Source: Gaiellasilicea sp963784895
GTDB lineage: Bacteria; Actinomycetota; Thermoleophilia; Gaiellales; Gaiellaceae
Assembly (NCBI GenBank): GCA_963784895.1
Contig: CAWATM010000007.1
Location: 223,293 to 287,292, forward strand
Reading direction: 5' to 3'
Length of the DNA: 64,000 bases
The notes below the pieces were generated by a model that did not search any database, was not told the DNA's origin, and saw only the letters and a program-made list of their open reading frames with translations. A program made the position numbers and the translations under genes. Positions 24,678-33,118 of this stretch are shown here, in pieces; within the stretch, counting starts at the first letter, position 1; every line of letters starts with the position of its first letter.

Positions 24678-25748
24678 ATGGCCCCGATGGAAGGTGCATC
24701 CGCACCCGTCGACGCGCGCCACAAGGCGCTCCTCGACGCACTGCCCGACCTCCTCCTCCGGCTGCGGGCTGACGGTACCTACCTCGAGATCGGCGGCGAC
24801 ACGTCGAAGCTGGCAAACCCGCCCGATCGGGTGGTCGGAGCGAGCGCCTACGAGCTGCTCCCTCCGGAGATCGCCGACCGACTGATGGGCTGCGTCCGCG
24901 CCTCGCTCGAGCAGGGCAAGCTCGCAACCGTCGAGTATTCGCTCTCCACCCACCTCGGCGAGGAGCGGGAGTTCGAGGTCAGGGTCGCGCCGTCGGGAGC
25001 GGACGAGGTGGTTGCGGTCGTGCGCGACGTCACCGACCTGCGCCGCGCGATGCGCGACGTGACCGAGTCGCGCGCGCGGATCGTGGCCGCGGGAGACGCC
25101 GAGCGCCGCCGAGTCGAGCGGAACCTGCACGACGGCGCCCAGCAGCGGCTCGTCACCGTCGCGCTCCACCTGCACCTCGTCAAGCGCCGGCTCGAGACCG
25201 ACCCGACCGAGGTGCCGCAACTGGTCGAGGCGGCGCAGACCGAGCTCGCGCTCGCACTCGAGGAGATCCGCGAGCTCGTTCGCGGCCTGCACCCGCGCCT
25301 CCTCTCCGACCGCGGGCTCGAGCCCGCACTCGCCGGACTGGCCGAGCGCTCCCTGCTCCCGGTCGAGATCGCGGAGACGCCCTCCGCGCGGCTGCCGCCG
25401 GCCGTCGAGGCGGCGGCCTATTACCTCGTCGCGGAGGCCCTCGCAAACGCGGGCAAGCACAGTGAGGCGTCGCAGGTGCGCGTGCGCGTGAGCACCGACG
25501 GCTCGTGTACCAGCGTCGAGGTCGTCGACGATGGCGTCGGCGGCGCCGACGAGACGGCGGGATCAGGGCTGCGCGGCCTCGCCGACCGGGTCGCCGCGCT
25601 CGGCGGCGAGTTTGACGTCGTCAGCGAGCCCGGCCGGGGAACCGCCCTGCGCGCGACGCTTCCGCACGACCACGAGTCAACCGGAGGCGCCGCTACGGCG
25701 AACGAACAGCAGGAACGACCCGCGCCGCGCGGAACGGCGCAGCCATAA
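24678..25748 (+). CDS. PAS-domain sensor histidine kinase (NarL-type HisKA_3), orphan
   Basis: 356 residues. A PAS domain spans about residues 15-125 (ALPDLLLRLRADGTYLEIGG; VRVAPSGADEVVAVVRDVTD). The dimerisation helix has the phosphorylated His in ERRRVERNLHDGAQQRLV, and the ATPase domain carries the N box (EALANAGKHSEAS), DDGVGGAD and SGLRGLADRVAALGG. There is no transmembrane helix, so it senses something in the cytoplasm. No response regulator gene is next to it. Start ATG 24678 or the ATG three codons later. Confidence 0.92.
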   Translation: MAPMEGASAPVDARHKALLDALPDLLLRLRADGTYLEIGGDTSKLANPPDRVVGASAYELLPPEIADRLMGCVRASLEQGKLATVEYSLSTHLGEEREFEVRVAPSGADEVVAVVRDVTDLRRAMRDVTESRARIVAAGDAERRRVERNLHDGAQQRLVTVALHLHLVKRRLETDPTEVPQLVEAAQTELALALEEIRELVRGLHPRLLSDRGLEPALAGLAERSLLPVEIAETPSARLPPAVEAAAYYLVAEALANAGKHSEASQVRVRVSTDGSCTSVEVVDDGVGGADETAGSGLRGLADRVAALGGEFDVVSEPGRGTALRATLPHDHESTGGAATANEQQERPAPRGTAQP

Positions 25749-25764
25749 CACCGGGAGGTCAATC

Positions 25765-26184
25765 ATGGATCGCACACCCGTCCAGAACGTCGCCCGACTG
25801 GTGGGGATCGTCTTCCTGCTGGTCGGCATCGCCGGCTTCATCCCCGGCGTGACGACCAATCTCTACGAAGGCCTCGAGTTCGCCGGCGACGACGGCACTG
25901 CCGAGCTGCTCGGGCTCTTCCAGGTCAGCGTCCTGCACAACATCGTGCACGGGCTCTTCGGCATCGCCGGGCTTGCGCTGGCGGCGACGGCGAGCGGCGC
26001 CCGAACCTATCTGATCGGTGGAGGCGGGATCTACCTCGCCCTCTTCCTGCTCGGCATCGTCGGCGGCGGCGACTGGATTCCGGTCAACGACGCCGACAAC
26101 TGGCTGCACCTCATCCTCGGTGGCGGGATGATCGGCCTCGGCGTGATCACGACGCGCGAGAGCAGGGTCTCCTCGACCGCCTAG
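25765..26184 (+). CDS. DUF4383 membrane protein
   Basis: 139 residues from ATG 25765, eight bases after GGGAGG. Four transmembrane helices with the DUF4383 pattern: QNVARLVGIVFLLVGIAGFI, then FQVSVLHNIVHGLFGIAGLA and DNWLHLILGGGMIGLG. The conserved His-Asn and Asn-x-x-H positions inside helices 2 and 4 are typical. The family is common in Actinobacteria and uncharacterised. It lies 16 bases after the histidine kinase stop, so they may be co-transcribed, and a strong terminator follows. Confidence 0.92.
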   Translation: MDRTPVQNVARLVGIVFLLVGIAGFIPGVTTNLYEGLEFAGDDGTAELLGLFQVSVLHNIVHGLFGIAGLALAATASGARTYLIGGGGIYLALFLLGIVGGGDWIPVNDADNWLHLILGGGMIGLGVITTRESRVSSTA

Positions 26185-26196
26185 TCCAGCTCCGCC

Positions 26197-26235
26197 GAAG
26201 GGCGGTTTTCACAGCCGCCCTTCACGTTCTTCTTA
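26197..26235 (+). terminator. Rho-independent terminator
   Basis: GAAGGGCGG at 26197-26205 pairs exactly with CCGCCCTTC at 26215-26223 across a 9-base loop, and a T-rich tail (ACGTTCTTCTTACTTA) follows. It closes the kinase/DUF4383 transcription unit. Confidence 0.85.
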
Positions 26236-26333
26236 CTTACAACTGTTACCAAAATCACCCAGGCGGGTGGTGACCCCCAGGCGCCGGCTGCCGACTTCAA
26301 GTCGAGACGTCACCCGACCAGGGGGTTCACTCC

Positions 26334-27230
26334 ATGCGTTTCCGCCTTGCCGTTTTGCTCGCGTTCGTCACCGCCGTCGCAGTGCCCGGCACTGCCTCGG
26401 CCTCGGAGATCATCGACCGCAACGCCAACGACGTCTCTCTGAAGGTGGCGAAGAACGGCCAGGCGCTCATCAGCTACAACGCACGCGGGAAGCGCTGGAA
26501 CGTGCTCGCCTGGGGCGCGCTCAACGCGATCCACCCCACACCGGGCCGCACGCAGGTCGAGTTCACGCTCGACTACTCCGGTGGCTACGGCACGTACAAG
26601 CGCGACGTCTGGAAGACACTCACGGACGCCTGCCGGCCGTACGACGGCCCCGACCTGCAATGGTTCGTCGCCGGCTGCAAGGCCGCCGACGGCTCCTACT
26701 GGGCGCTTCAGTCCTGGCAGCGGATGTTGCCGAACTACGGCCTCAAGGCGACCGCCAAGCAGTCGGTCTGGGAGTTGCGCCTCTCGCACTTCCGCGGCGC
26801 GCTGCCGGTGCTGAACGTGCAACTGAACTGGGCCTACCGCAGGTATCACCACGTCTTCGGCTCGTTCACCTACCTCGGTAAGCCCGTCCACGGCTTCAAG
26901 TCGACCTCGGCCGGCGTCCCGCTCGACACTTTCGGCCGCAACCTCTACCTCGACACGTACGACTCCGCCTACGGCAAGGGCTGGCTCCGCGAGAACAGCT
27001 TCCTGATGCACAAGGGGACGGGCAAGTTCTGCTACGGCTTCTATCGCCACGGCAGTCGGCCCGAGGGTCACGGGACGAAGTACCGTGCCACGATCATCGG
27101 CCCCGGCGTGCTCCCGGACATCTACTGGGAGGCCGACGCGCTCGGCGCGTACGACAAGGCATTCGACCTGCAGATGCACGAGACGCAAAAGCAGTTCCTC
27201 GCCGGCGACCCGCTCTGCAAGGCCGTGTAG
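26334..27230 (+). CDS. secreted hypothetical protein (298 aa)
   Basis: The ATG at 26334 opens a signal peptide (LAVLLAFVTAVAVPGTASAS). The mature part is rich in Tyr, Trp and Gly with even spacing and has few Cys (CRPYDG, VAGCKAAD, FCYGFY, PLCKAV), suggesting one or two disulfide pairs. Segments such as NVLAWGALNAIHPTPG and FEDLQMHE-like acidic ends are unfamiliar beyond a family of secreted proteins I associate with Thermoleophilia. It has its own promoter region after the terminator at 26197. Function unknown. Confidence 0.8.
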   Translation: MRFRLAVLLAFVTAVAVPGTASASEIIDRNANDVSLKVAKNGQALISYNARGKRWNVLAWGALNAIHPTPGRTQVEFTLDYSGGYGTYKRDVWKTLTDACRPYDGPDLQWFVAGCKAADGSYWALQSWQRMLPNYGLKATAKQSVWELRLSHFRGALPVLNVQLNWAYRRYHHVFGSFTYLGKPVHGFKSTSAGVPLDTFGRNLYLDTYDSAYGKGWLRENSFLMHKGTGKFCYGFYRHGSRPEGHGTKYRATIIGPGVLPDIYWEADALGAYDKAFDLQMHETQKQFLAGDPLCKAV

Positions 27231-27248
27231 AGCCCTAGACTCGGCGCC

Positions 27249-27719
27249 GTGGCGAGCGGCGACGAACTGAGAGCGGCACTGCGGCGCTACCCCGTCGGGG
27301 TCGCCGTCGCCACGGTCGAGGTCGAGGGCGCACGCCTCGGCCTAACGCTCTCGTCGTTCGTCTCGCTCGCGCTCGACCCGCCGCTCGTCGGGATCTCGGT
27401 CGCCCGCCAGGCAGCCTTCCACGAGCTCCTGCGCGAGGCGGGCGGCTTTGCGCTCTCCCTGCTCGCCGGCGACCAGCTCGAGCGGGCGCAGCACTTCGCA
27501 CGCGGTGTCCCGCCGATCGCGATGTGGCAGGGAGTCGACGTGCGCGAGGGCAGCCGCGGCCCACTCCTCGAGGGCGCAGTCGGCTGGCTCGAGTGCGAGC
27601 TCGGCGGCGAGCTCGAGGCGGGCGACCACACGTTGTTCCTCGGGCGCGTCGAGCGCGCCGAGCCCGGCGCCGACAAGCCGCCGTTGCTCCGTCTCGGCGG
27701 CGACTACCGGCCCGCATGA
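27249..27719 (+). CDS. flavin reductase family protein (FMN-binding split barrel)
   Basis: 156 residues from GTG 27249. The flavin-reductase-like barrel begins with LRAALRRYPVGVAVATVEVE, followed by the FMN-phosphate region LTLSSFVSLALDPPLVGISV and the late motif GDHTLFLGRVERAEPG. These enzymes use NAD(P)H to reduce free flavin, often feeding a monooxygenase. No monooxygenase is adjacent. The stop overlaps the ATG of the HAD gene, giving a two-gene operon. Confidence 0.9.
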   Translation: MASGDELRAALRRYPVGVAVATVEVEGARLGLTLSSFVSLALDPPLVGISVARQAAFHELLREAGGFALSLLAGDQLERAQHFARGVPPIAMWQGVDVREGSRGPLLEGAVGWLECELGGELEAGDHTLFLGRVERAEPGADKPPLLRLGGDYRPA

Positions 27720-28363
27720 TCGACGTCGTCGTCTTCGACCTCGACGGCGTGGTCGTCGACTCCGAGCAGGTCTGGGACGACGTCAGAGAGCAACTCGCGA
27801 AGGAGCGCGGCGGGCGCTGGAGCGACGGCGCGCAGGCGGCGATGATGGGGATGAGCTCGCCCGAGTGGTCGGCGTACATGCACGACGAGATCGGGCTGCC
27901 CGAGTCGCCGGAGGAGATCAATGCCGAGGTGGTACGCCGAATGCTCGGCCGCTACCGCGACCGGCTGCCGCTGATCGAGGGGGCGGTCGAAGCGGTGCGG
28001 CGGCTGGCGCCGGAGTTCCGGCTCGGCGTCGCCTCCTCGTCCAACCGGCCGCTGATCGAGACCGTGCTCGAGCGCGCCGGGATCGCAGAGCTCTTCGGAG
28101 CCGTCGTCTCGTCGGAGGAGGTCGCGGCGGGCAAGCCGGCGCCGGACGTCTACCTCGAGGCGATGCGCCGCCTCGGCGCCGAGCCCGGCCGTACGGCCGC
28201 GGTCGAGGACTCCTCGAACGGGATCCGCGCCGCCCACGCCGCCGGCATGCGCGTCATCGCGCTGCCGAACGCGCACTACCCGCCGGCCAAGGACGTGCTC
28301 GCCCTGGCGGACGCGGTGATCGCCTCACCCGGCGAGCTGACCCTAGCCCTCGTCCGCGGCTAA
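27716..28363 (+). CDS. HAD-superfamily hydrolase (beta-phosphoglucomutase-like)
   Basis: 215 residues from ATG 27716. Motif I is VFDLDGVVVDSE, motif II VASSSNRPLIE, Lys in GKPAPDVYLEA and motif III VEDSSNGIRAAHAAGM. The helical cap between motifs I and II places it in the subclass I group with beta-phosphoglucomutase and phosphoglycolate phosphatase. Substrate is not evident. Coupled to the flavin reductase upstream. Confidence 0.92.
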   Translation: MIDVVVFDLDGVVVDSEQVWDDVREQLAKERGGRWSDGAQAAMMGMSSPEWSAYMHDEIGLPESPEEINAEVVRRMLGRYRDRLPLIEGAVEAVRRLAPEFRLGVASSSNRPLIETVLERAGIAELFGAVVSSEEVAAGKPAPDVYLEAMRRLGAEPGRTAAVEDSSNGIRAAHAAGMRVIALPNAHYPPAKDVLALADAVIASPGELTLALVRG

Positions 28364-28396
28364 GCGACGCCGCGGAGCGACGGCCGGCCGACGTCG

Positions 28397-28966
28397 TCAG
28401 CGGTCGGCGGCCGCGAGGATCGCGACGATCTCGTCGTAGCCGGCGCGCTCCGCGTGTGCGCGCGGCGTCACGCCTTCCCGGTCGGCGATGTCCACGTCGG
28501 CGCCGCCGGCGACCAGCGCTCGCACCGTCTCGACATGGGCCGGGCCGCCGTCGCCGAGGATGATCGCCTCGAGCAGCGCCGTCCAGCCGAGGCGGTTGAC
28601 GTGGTCGAGCTCGATCCCGGCCTCGATCAGGCGTCGCACGATGTCCGTGTATCCGCGATGCGCGGCCCGGATCAAGCCCGTGCCGTTGTAGCTGTCCTTG
28701 GCGTTGATGTCGGCGCCCTTGGCGATGGTCAGCTCGAGCAGCGCCATGCCCGGCCCGACCTCGCTCGTCGCGTACAGGTACGCGCTCTGCTCGGTCTCGT
28801 CCTTCGCGTTCACGTCCGCCCCGCGCTCGATCAGCTCGCGTGCCTGCTCGACCCGGTTCGCCCGCGCGGCGTCGAGCAGCTGCGCGTTCAGCTCAGGATC
28901 CGTCTCGTCGTTACCGCCGCAGGCAGCGAGGAACAGCACGAACGCAACGACAGGTAGCCCTCTCAC
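28397..28966 (-). CDS. ankyrin-repeat lipoprotein
   Basis: 189 residues from GTG 28966, overlapping the fabF stop (GTGA). The N-terminus VAFVLFLAACGG is a lipoprotein signal with lipobox LAAC. Four or five ankyrin repeats follow: NRVEQARELIERGADVNAKD, then YTDIVRRLIEAGIELDHVNR and VETVRALVAGGADVDIADRE. Secreted, lipid-anchored ankyrin proteins are often bound partners or inhibitors of another protein. Third gene of a fabF operon. Confidence 0.9.
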   Translation of the reverse strand: MRGLPVVAFVLFLAACGGNDETDPELNAQLLDAARANRVEQARELIERGADVNAKDETEQSAYLYATSEVGPGMALLELTIAKGADINAKDSYNGTGLIRAAHRGYTDIVRRLIEAGIELDHVNRLGWTALLEAIILGDGGPAHVETVRALVAGGADVDIADREGVTPRAHAERAGYDEIVAILAAADR

Positions 28967-30192
28967 ACGACGCGGCCGAGCAGCACGCAGCCGTTGTGCC
29001 CGCCGAGGCCCATCGCGTTCGAGAGCGCGACTTCGAGCTCGACCGCCCGCGCCTCGTTCGGGACGTAGTCGAGGTCGCAGTCGGGGTCGGGGTTGCGGTA
29101 GTTGATCGTCGGCGGCAGCAGTTGATGGTGGAGCGCGAGCGCGCACATCATCGACTCGATTGCACCCGCGGCCCCGAAGCAGTGCCCGGTGACGGACTTC
29201 GTCGACGAGACTGCGAGCGCGTGGGCGTGGTCGCCGAAGACCTGCTTGATCGCGCGCGTCTCGGCCGCGTCGCCGAGCGGCGTCGACGTGCCGTGCGCGT
29301 TGATGTAGCCGACGTGCTCCGGCTCGACGCCAGAGCGCGCGAGCGCGGCGCGCATCATCCCGGCGACGCCGGTCGCCTCGGGCTCGGGCTGGGCCATGTG
29401 GTGTGCGTCATTGGAGGCGCCGTAGCCGAGCACCTCGGCGTAGATCGTCGCGCCGCGAGCCTGCGCCGAGTCGAGCTCCTCGAGCAGCAGGATGCACGCT
29501 GCCTCCGACATGACGAACCCCGCGCGGGTCGCATCAAAGGGGCGCGAGGCCTTCGTCGGGTCCTCGTCCTCGGCGACGAGCCCCCGCATCGCGCAGAAGC
29601 CGGCCAGGATCAGCGGGTGGATACACGATTCGGTGCCGCCCGCGAGGACGGCGTCGGCGTCGCCGCGCCGGATCAGCTCCGCGCCCTCGCCGACGGCATG
29701 CGAGCCGGTCGCGCAGGCGGAGACCGGCGCGTAGTTGGGGCCGCGGAGACCGAGGGAGATCGCGATCTGGCCGCTCGCCGAGTCGACGAGCACGCTCGGG
29801 ATGAAGAACGGCGAGACGCGGTCGGGGCCGCGGTCGCGGAGGACGTTCGACTGGTCGACGATCCCGGGCAGGCCGCCGATCGCGGAGCCGACGACGATGC
29901 CGACGCGAGCCGGGTCGACCCCGTTCAGTCCACCTTCCCGCCACGCTTCCTGTGCCGCGCCGAGTGCGAGCAGGACATTGCGGTCCATCCGGCGCGCTTC
30001 CTTCGCCGGGGCGACCGAGGTCGCGTCGAAGCCCTTCACCTCGCCCGCAATCCGGACCGGGAACTCGCTCGCATCGAAGGCCTCGATGAAGCCGATCCCG
30101 CTCTCGCCGGCAACGGCAGCCTGCCAAGTCGAGGGCGCGTCGAGCCCGATCGGCGTGATCGCGCCCAGCCCGGTCACGGCGACACGTCTCAT
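28963..30192 (-). CDS. fabF: 3-oxoacyl-ACP synthase II
   Basis: 409 residues. Thiolase fold with the catalytic triad in place: Cys in APVSACATGSHAVGEG, His in INAHGTSTPLGDAAE and His in TKSVTGHCFGAAGAIE. The N-terminus RRVAVTGLGAITPIG and the C-terminal NAMGLGGHNGCVLLG are standard. The enzyme elongates acyl-ACP with malonyl-ACP in fatty acid synthesis. No acyl carrier protein or other fab gene is adjacent. It sits between a 91-residue protein and an ankyrin lipoprotein in one transcription unit. Confidence 0.95.
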   Translation of the reverse strand: MRRVAVTGLGAITPIGLDAPSTWQAAVAGESGIGFIEAFDASEFPVRIAGEVKGFDATSVAPAKEARRMDRNVLLALGAAQEAWREGGLNGVDPARVGIVVGSAIGGLPGIVDQSNVLRDRGPDRVSPFFIPSVLVDSASGQIAISLGLRGPNYAPVSACATGSHAVGEGAELIRRGDADAVLAGGTESCIHPLILAGFCAMRGLVAEDEDPTKASRPFDATRAGFVMSEAACILLLEELDSAQARGATIYAEVLGYGASNDAHHMAQPEPEATGVAGMMRAALARSGVEPEHVGYINAHGTSTPLGDAAETRAIKQVFGDHAHALAVSSTKSVTGHCFGAAGAIESMMCALALHHQLLPPTINYRNPDPDCDLDYVPNEARAVELEVALSNAMGLGGHNGCVLLGRVV

Positions 30193-30201
30193 CGGCCAAT
30201 C

Positions 30202-30477
30202 CTAGATACGTCGCATCGCGAAGCGGCCCAGCGTTCGCCCGCGGTACCGCGCGATACCGTTCCACCAGCCCTCCTCGCCCGGCTCGACCGTGTCGACAAG
30301 GCCGCGGCTGAGCAGGCCGCGATAGTGCAGCTCGCGCCCGACGACGTCGAACGGCGCGCCCACCGGTCCGAGCAGCGTCACGCCCGCAGCGCCGTCGATC
30401 CGCTTCCGGACGCCGTACAGCGGCGGCAGCAGACCGCCGACCCGCCGCACCTCCCACTCGCCGTCGAGCTCGCTCAT
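30202..30477 (-). CDS. small hypothetical protein (91 aa)
   Basis: From ATG 30477 (MSELDGEWEVRRVGGLLPPL). Strand-rich with Tyr/Arg-rich ends (LHYRGLLSRGLVDTVEPGEE; ARYRGRTLGRFAMRRI), likely a small beta-barrel. Its stop is nine bases before the fabF start, and its own start is 18 bases from the divergent DNA ligase start. No family known to me. Confidence 0.75.
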   Translation of the reverse strand: MSELDGEWEVRRVGGLLPPLYGVRKRIDGAAGVTLLGPVGAPFDVVGRELHYRGLLSRGLVDTVEPGEEGWWNGIARYRGRTLGRFAMRRI

Positions 30478-30495
30478 CGCAGTAGCCTTGCAGAC

Positions 30496-31507
30496 GTGCC
30501 CGGCCCGAACGTCCCCTTCCCGCCGATGGAGGCTGAGCTCGTCCGCGAGCTTCCTGCCGGGGACGGCTGGCAGTACGAGCCGAAGTGGGACGGGTTTCGG
30601 GGCGTGCTCGAGAACGACGGCGGCGAGCTCGCGCTCTGGTCGCGAAACGGTCGTCCGCTGCTGCGCTACTTCCCCGAGCTGGCGCCGCTCGGCAATCTGC
30701 TCCCGCCCCACTCCGCCCTCGACGGCGAGATCGTGATCGCCCGCGACGGCGTGCTCGAGTTCGACTCGATGCAGATGCGGCTGCACCCCGCCGAGAGCCG
30801 GGTCAAGAAGCTGTCGGCCGAGATCCCCGCGATCTTCATCGCGTTCGACCTACTGCTCTGGGACGGCGAGCCGCGTGCACAGGCGGCCGCTCGAGGAGCG
30901 CCGCGCCGAGCTGCTGCGCCGCGGCAATGGCTTCTGGATCTCGCCGGCCACGACCTCCATCGACGCCGCGACCGCGTGGCTCGACCGCTTCGAGGCGGCT
31001 GGGCTCGACGGTGTGATCGCGAAGCGCCTTGGCCTCGCCTACATGCCCGGCTCGCGCGAGGCGGTGGTCAAGGTGAAGGAGCACAAGACCGCCGACTGCG
31101 TCGTCATCGGCGTCCGCTGGAAGCCCGGGCGCGAAAAGCTCGCGACGCTGCTGCTCGGGCTCCACCGCGAGGACGGGGAGGTCGACTACGTCGGGTCGGC
31201 CGCGATCGGCGCCCGCAACCACGACGAGATCGCGGCGCGCGTGCTCCCCCTCCTCGACGAGGGCTCCGAGCGCCGCTTCTCAGAGCCGAACCGCTGGGGG
31301 AACGAGGGGCTCGAGGAGACGCCGCTCCGGCACGAGCTCGTCGCCGAAGTGCGTTTCGACAAGGTGCAGGGCAACCGCTTCCGCCACGGCACCAAGCTGA
31401 TCCGCTTCCGCGACGACAAAAACCCGGATCAATGCACGTGGCGCGAGGTGCGGCCGCCGAAGCGCGCGGACGACCCGACGGTCGAAAACCTGCTCGAGCG
31501 GGCATAG
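30496..31507 (+). pseudogene. ATP-dependent DNA ligase (LigD-ligase-domain type), frameshifted
   Basis: From GTG 30496 the frame holds the adenylation Lys in YEPKWDGFRGVLEND and motif III LDGEIVIARDG, up to LLLWDGEP. Near 30872-30874 the frame must shift by one extra base; then the second frame runs HRRPLEERRAELL through motif IV LDGVIAKRLGLAYM, motif V VVKVKEHKTADCVVIG, and the OB-fold end to 31507. All catalytic motifs are kept, so either a sequencing insertion or a very recent mutation. The joined product would be about 337 residues, the size of a stand-alone LigC or LigD ligase domain. Confidence 0.9.
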
Positions 31508-31514
31508 CCGCCAC

Positions 31515-31904
31515 ATGGCCGACTACACGAAGTACAACCTCAGAGACGTCGAGAACTCGGCGCCGAAGTTCGAGATGCCGAAGGAGATGGAGGCGCGGTT
31601 TGCGCGCAGGCCGATCGAAGGTGAGACGCTCGGGCTGAGCCTGTTCACGCTCGCCCCGAACTTCCGCATCCCGTTCGGGCACAAGCACCCGAATCAGGAG
31701 GAGGTCTACGTCCTCGTCAAGGGCAGCGCCCGGATCAAGATCGAGGACGACGTCGTCGAGTTGCAGCCGTGGGACGCGGTCCGCATCGGCAAGGACACGA
31801 TGCGCAACGTCGAAGCCGGCCCCGATGGGGCCGAGTACATCGCCTTCGGCGCCGGAACCGACCCGCGGGACGCCGAGATGAAGCCAGGCTGGTGGTCGGA
31901 TTGA
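31515..31904 (+). CDS. single-domain cupin protein
   Basis: 129 residues from ATG 31515. One cupin barrel: IPFGHKHPNQEEVYVLVKGS has His, His and Glu ligands, and LQPWDAVRIGKDTMRNVEAG is the second motif, with Arg-Asn in place of the usual His. The metal site may therefore be incomplete. It begins seven bases after the ligase stop and may be in the same transcript. Function unknown. Confidence 0.88.
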   Translation: MADYTKYNLRDVENSAPKFEMPKEMEARFARRPIEGETLGLSLFTLAPNFRIPFGHKHPNQEEVYVLVKGSARIKIEDDVVELQPWDAVRIGKDTMRNVEAGPDGAEYIAFGAGTDPRDAEMKPGWWSD

Positions 31905-31999
31905 CCCCAGGCTGAGCTCAGGGTCGAATCAGGGTCGTGCCGGATGGCGCAGCCCCTCCGCTCCACGCACGCTGTGGGGGATCATCAAAGGAGGCTCGC

Positions 32000-33118
32000 A
32001 TGTCCGAACCGCTCGACACCTCTACGCTCGACGAGGCGCCCACGAGACGGCTCGTCCGCACGAACGACGGCCGCTGGCTCGGCGGCGTCGCGGCCGGCCT
32101 TGGCCGCTACTTCGACGTCAACCCGCTCGTCTACCGGATCGCCTTCGCCGCGCTCGCGCTCGTCGGCGGTACCGGCATCCTGCTCTACCTGGCCGCGTGG
32201 CTCGTGATCCCGGCCGAGGACGATGACGACTCGATCGCCGTCGAGGCGCTGCGCGACCGCCGCGAGCATCCCTGGCTCCTCGTCGGCGTCGGCCTGCTCG
32301 CCTTCGGCGCCCTCTTCGCGCTCTCCGAGGCCCGCTTCTGGCCGGACACCGGAAACGTCTGGCTCGCTGCGACGCTCGTCGGCGGCGCCCTCGTCTGGTG
32401 GCAGGTGTCGCAGCGCGCCGACCGTCCACGCGCCGCTCGCCCCGCTGCCGCCCCCATCGCGGCGGACACCGAGACGACGAAGGTTCAGCCGCTGCCGGCC
32501 CCACCCCGGCCGCCGGCAAGGCCGTCGCTCTTCGCACCTGTCCTCGGTGCCCTCCTCGCGGCCGCCGGCCTGTTCGGGCTCCTCGCCGTGCTCGACATCT
32601 ACGACGTCGACGTCGCCGCCGCGCTCGCCGCAGGCGTCGTGATCGTCGGCGCCGCAATCGCTTTCGGCGCGATCACCCAGCGGCGTGTCGGCGGGCTCGT
32701 CTTCCTCGGCCTCCTGCTCCTGACCGCCTTCTCGCTCGCGGCGATCACCCCGGTCTCCGTCGGCGCGGGAGTCGGCGAGAAGAACGAACAACCGACGACC
32801 GTGACAGCGCTCGACCAGAGCTACGAGCACGGCATCGGCGAGCTCGACCTCGATCTCAGCGGCGTCACGCTGCCGGCAGGCACGACATCCGTCGACGCGA
32901 GCGTCGGGATCGGCAAGCTCGTCGTCACAGTGCCGGCGGACATCGCCGTCGTGATCGACGCGCACGCCGGGATCGGCTCGATCGATCTCCTCGGCGCCCG
33001 CGACGACGGCGTCGACGCGGATCGCGTCCTCACGCTGCCGGGCTCGACCGCCGACGCTCCCGTGCTCGACCTCGAGGCAGACATCGCGATCGGCGACATC
33101 GAGGTGCGGCGCGGGTGA
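32000..33118 (+). CDS. PspC-domain membrane protein with LiaF-like C-terminal domain
   Basis: 372 residues from ATG 32000 with an ideal AAAGGAGG site. The PspC domain (residues 18-70: RLVRTNDGRWLGGVAAGLGR) is followed by membrane helices (PWLLVGVGLLAFGALFALSE; PVLGALLAAAGLFGLLAVL; GGLVFLGLLLLTAFSL), and the last 130 residues form a Gly/Asp-rich beta domain (IGELDLDLSGVTLPAG; VGIGKLVVTVPADIAVVI). This is like the LiaF/DUF2154-type toastrack domain of envelope stress systems. It overlaps the kinase gene (GTGA) and forms a three-gene operon. Confidence 0.92.
   Translation: MSEPLDTSTLDEAPTRRLVRTNDGRWLGGVAAGLGRYFDVNPLVYRIAFAALALVGGTGILLYLAAWLVIPAEDDDDSIAVEALRDRREHPWLLVGVGLLAFGALFALSEARFWPDTGNVWLAATLVGGALVWWQVSQRADRPRAARPAAAPIAADTETTKVQPLPAPPRPPARPSLFAPVLGALLAAAGLFGLLAVLDIYDVDVAAALAAGVVIVGAAIAFGAITQRRVGGLVFLGLLLLTAFSLAAITPVSVGAGVGEKNEQPTTVTALDQSYEHGIGELDLDLSGVTLPAGTTSVDASVGIGKLVVTVPADIAVVIDAHAGIGSIDLLGARDDGVDADRVLTLPGSTADAPVLDLEADIAIGDIEVRRG

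Noticed and set aside
28840..30495. Very long plus-strand frame across fabF
   Set aside because: It is antisense to the fabF operon and is Arg/Asp-rich. Only the part from 30496 is the ligase.
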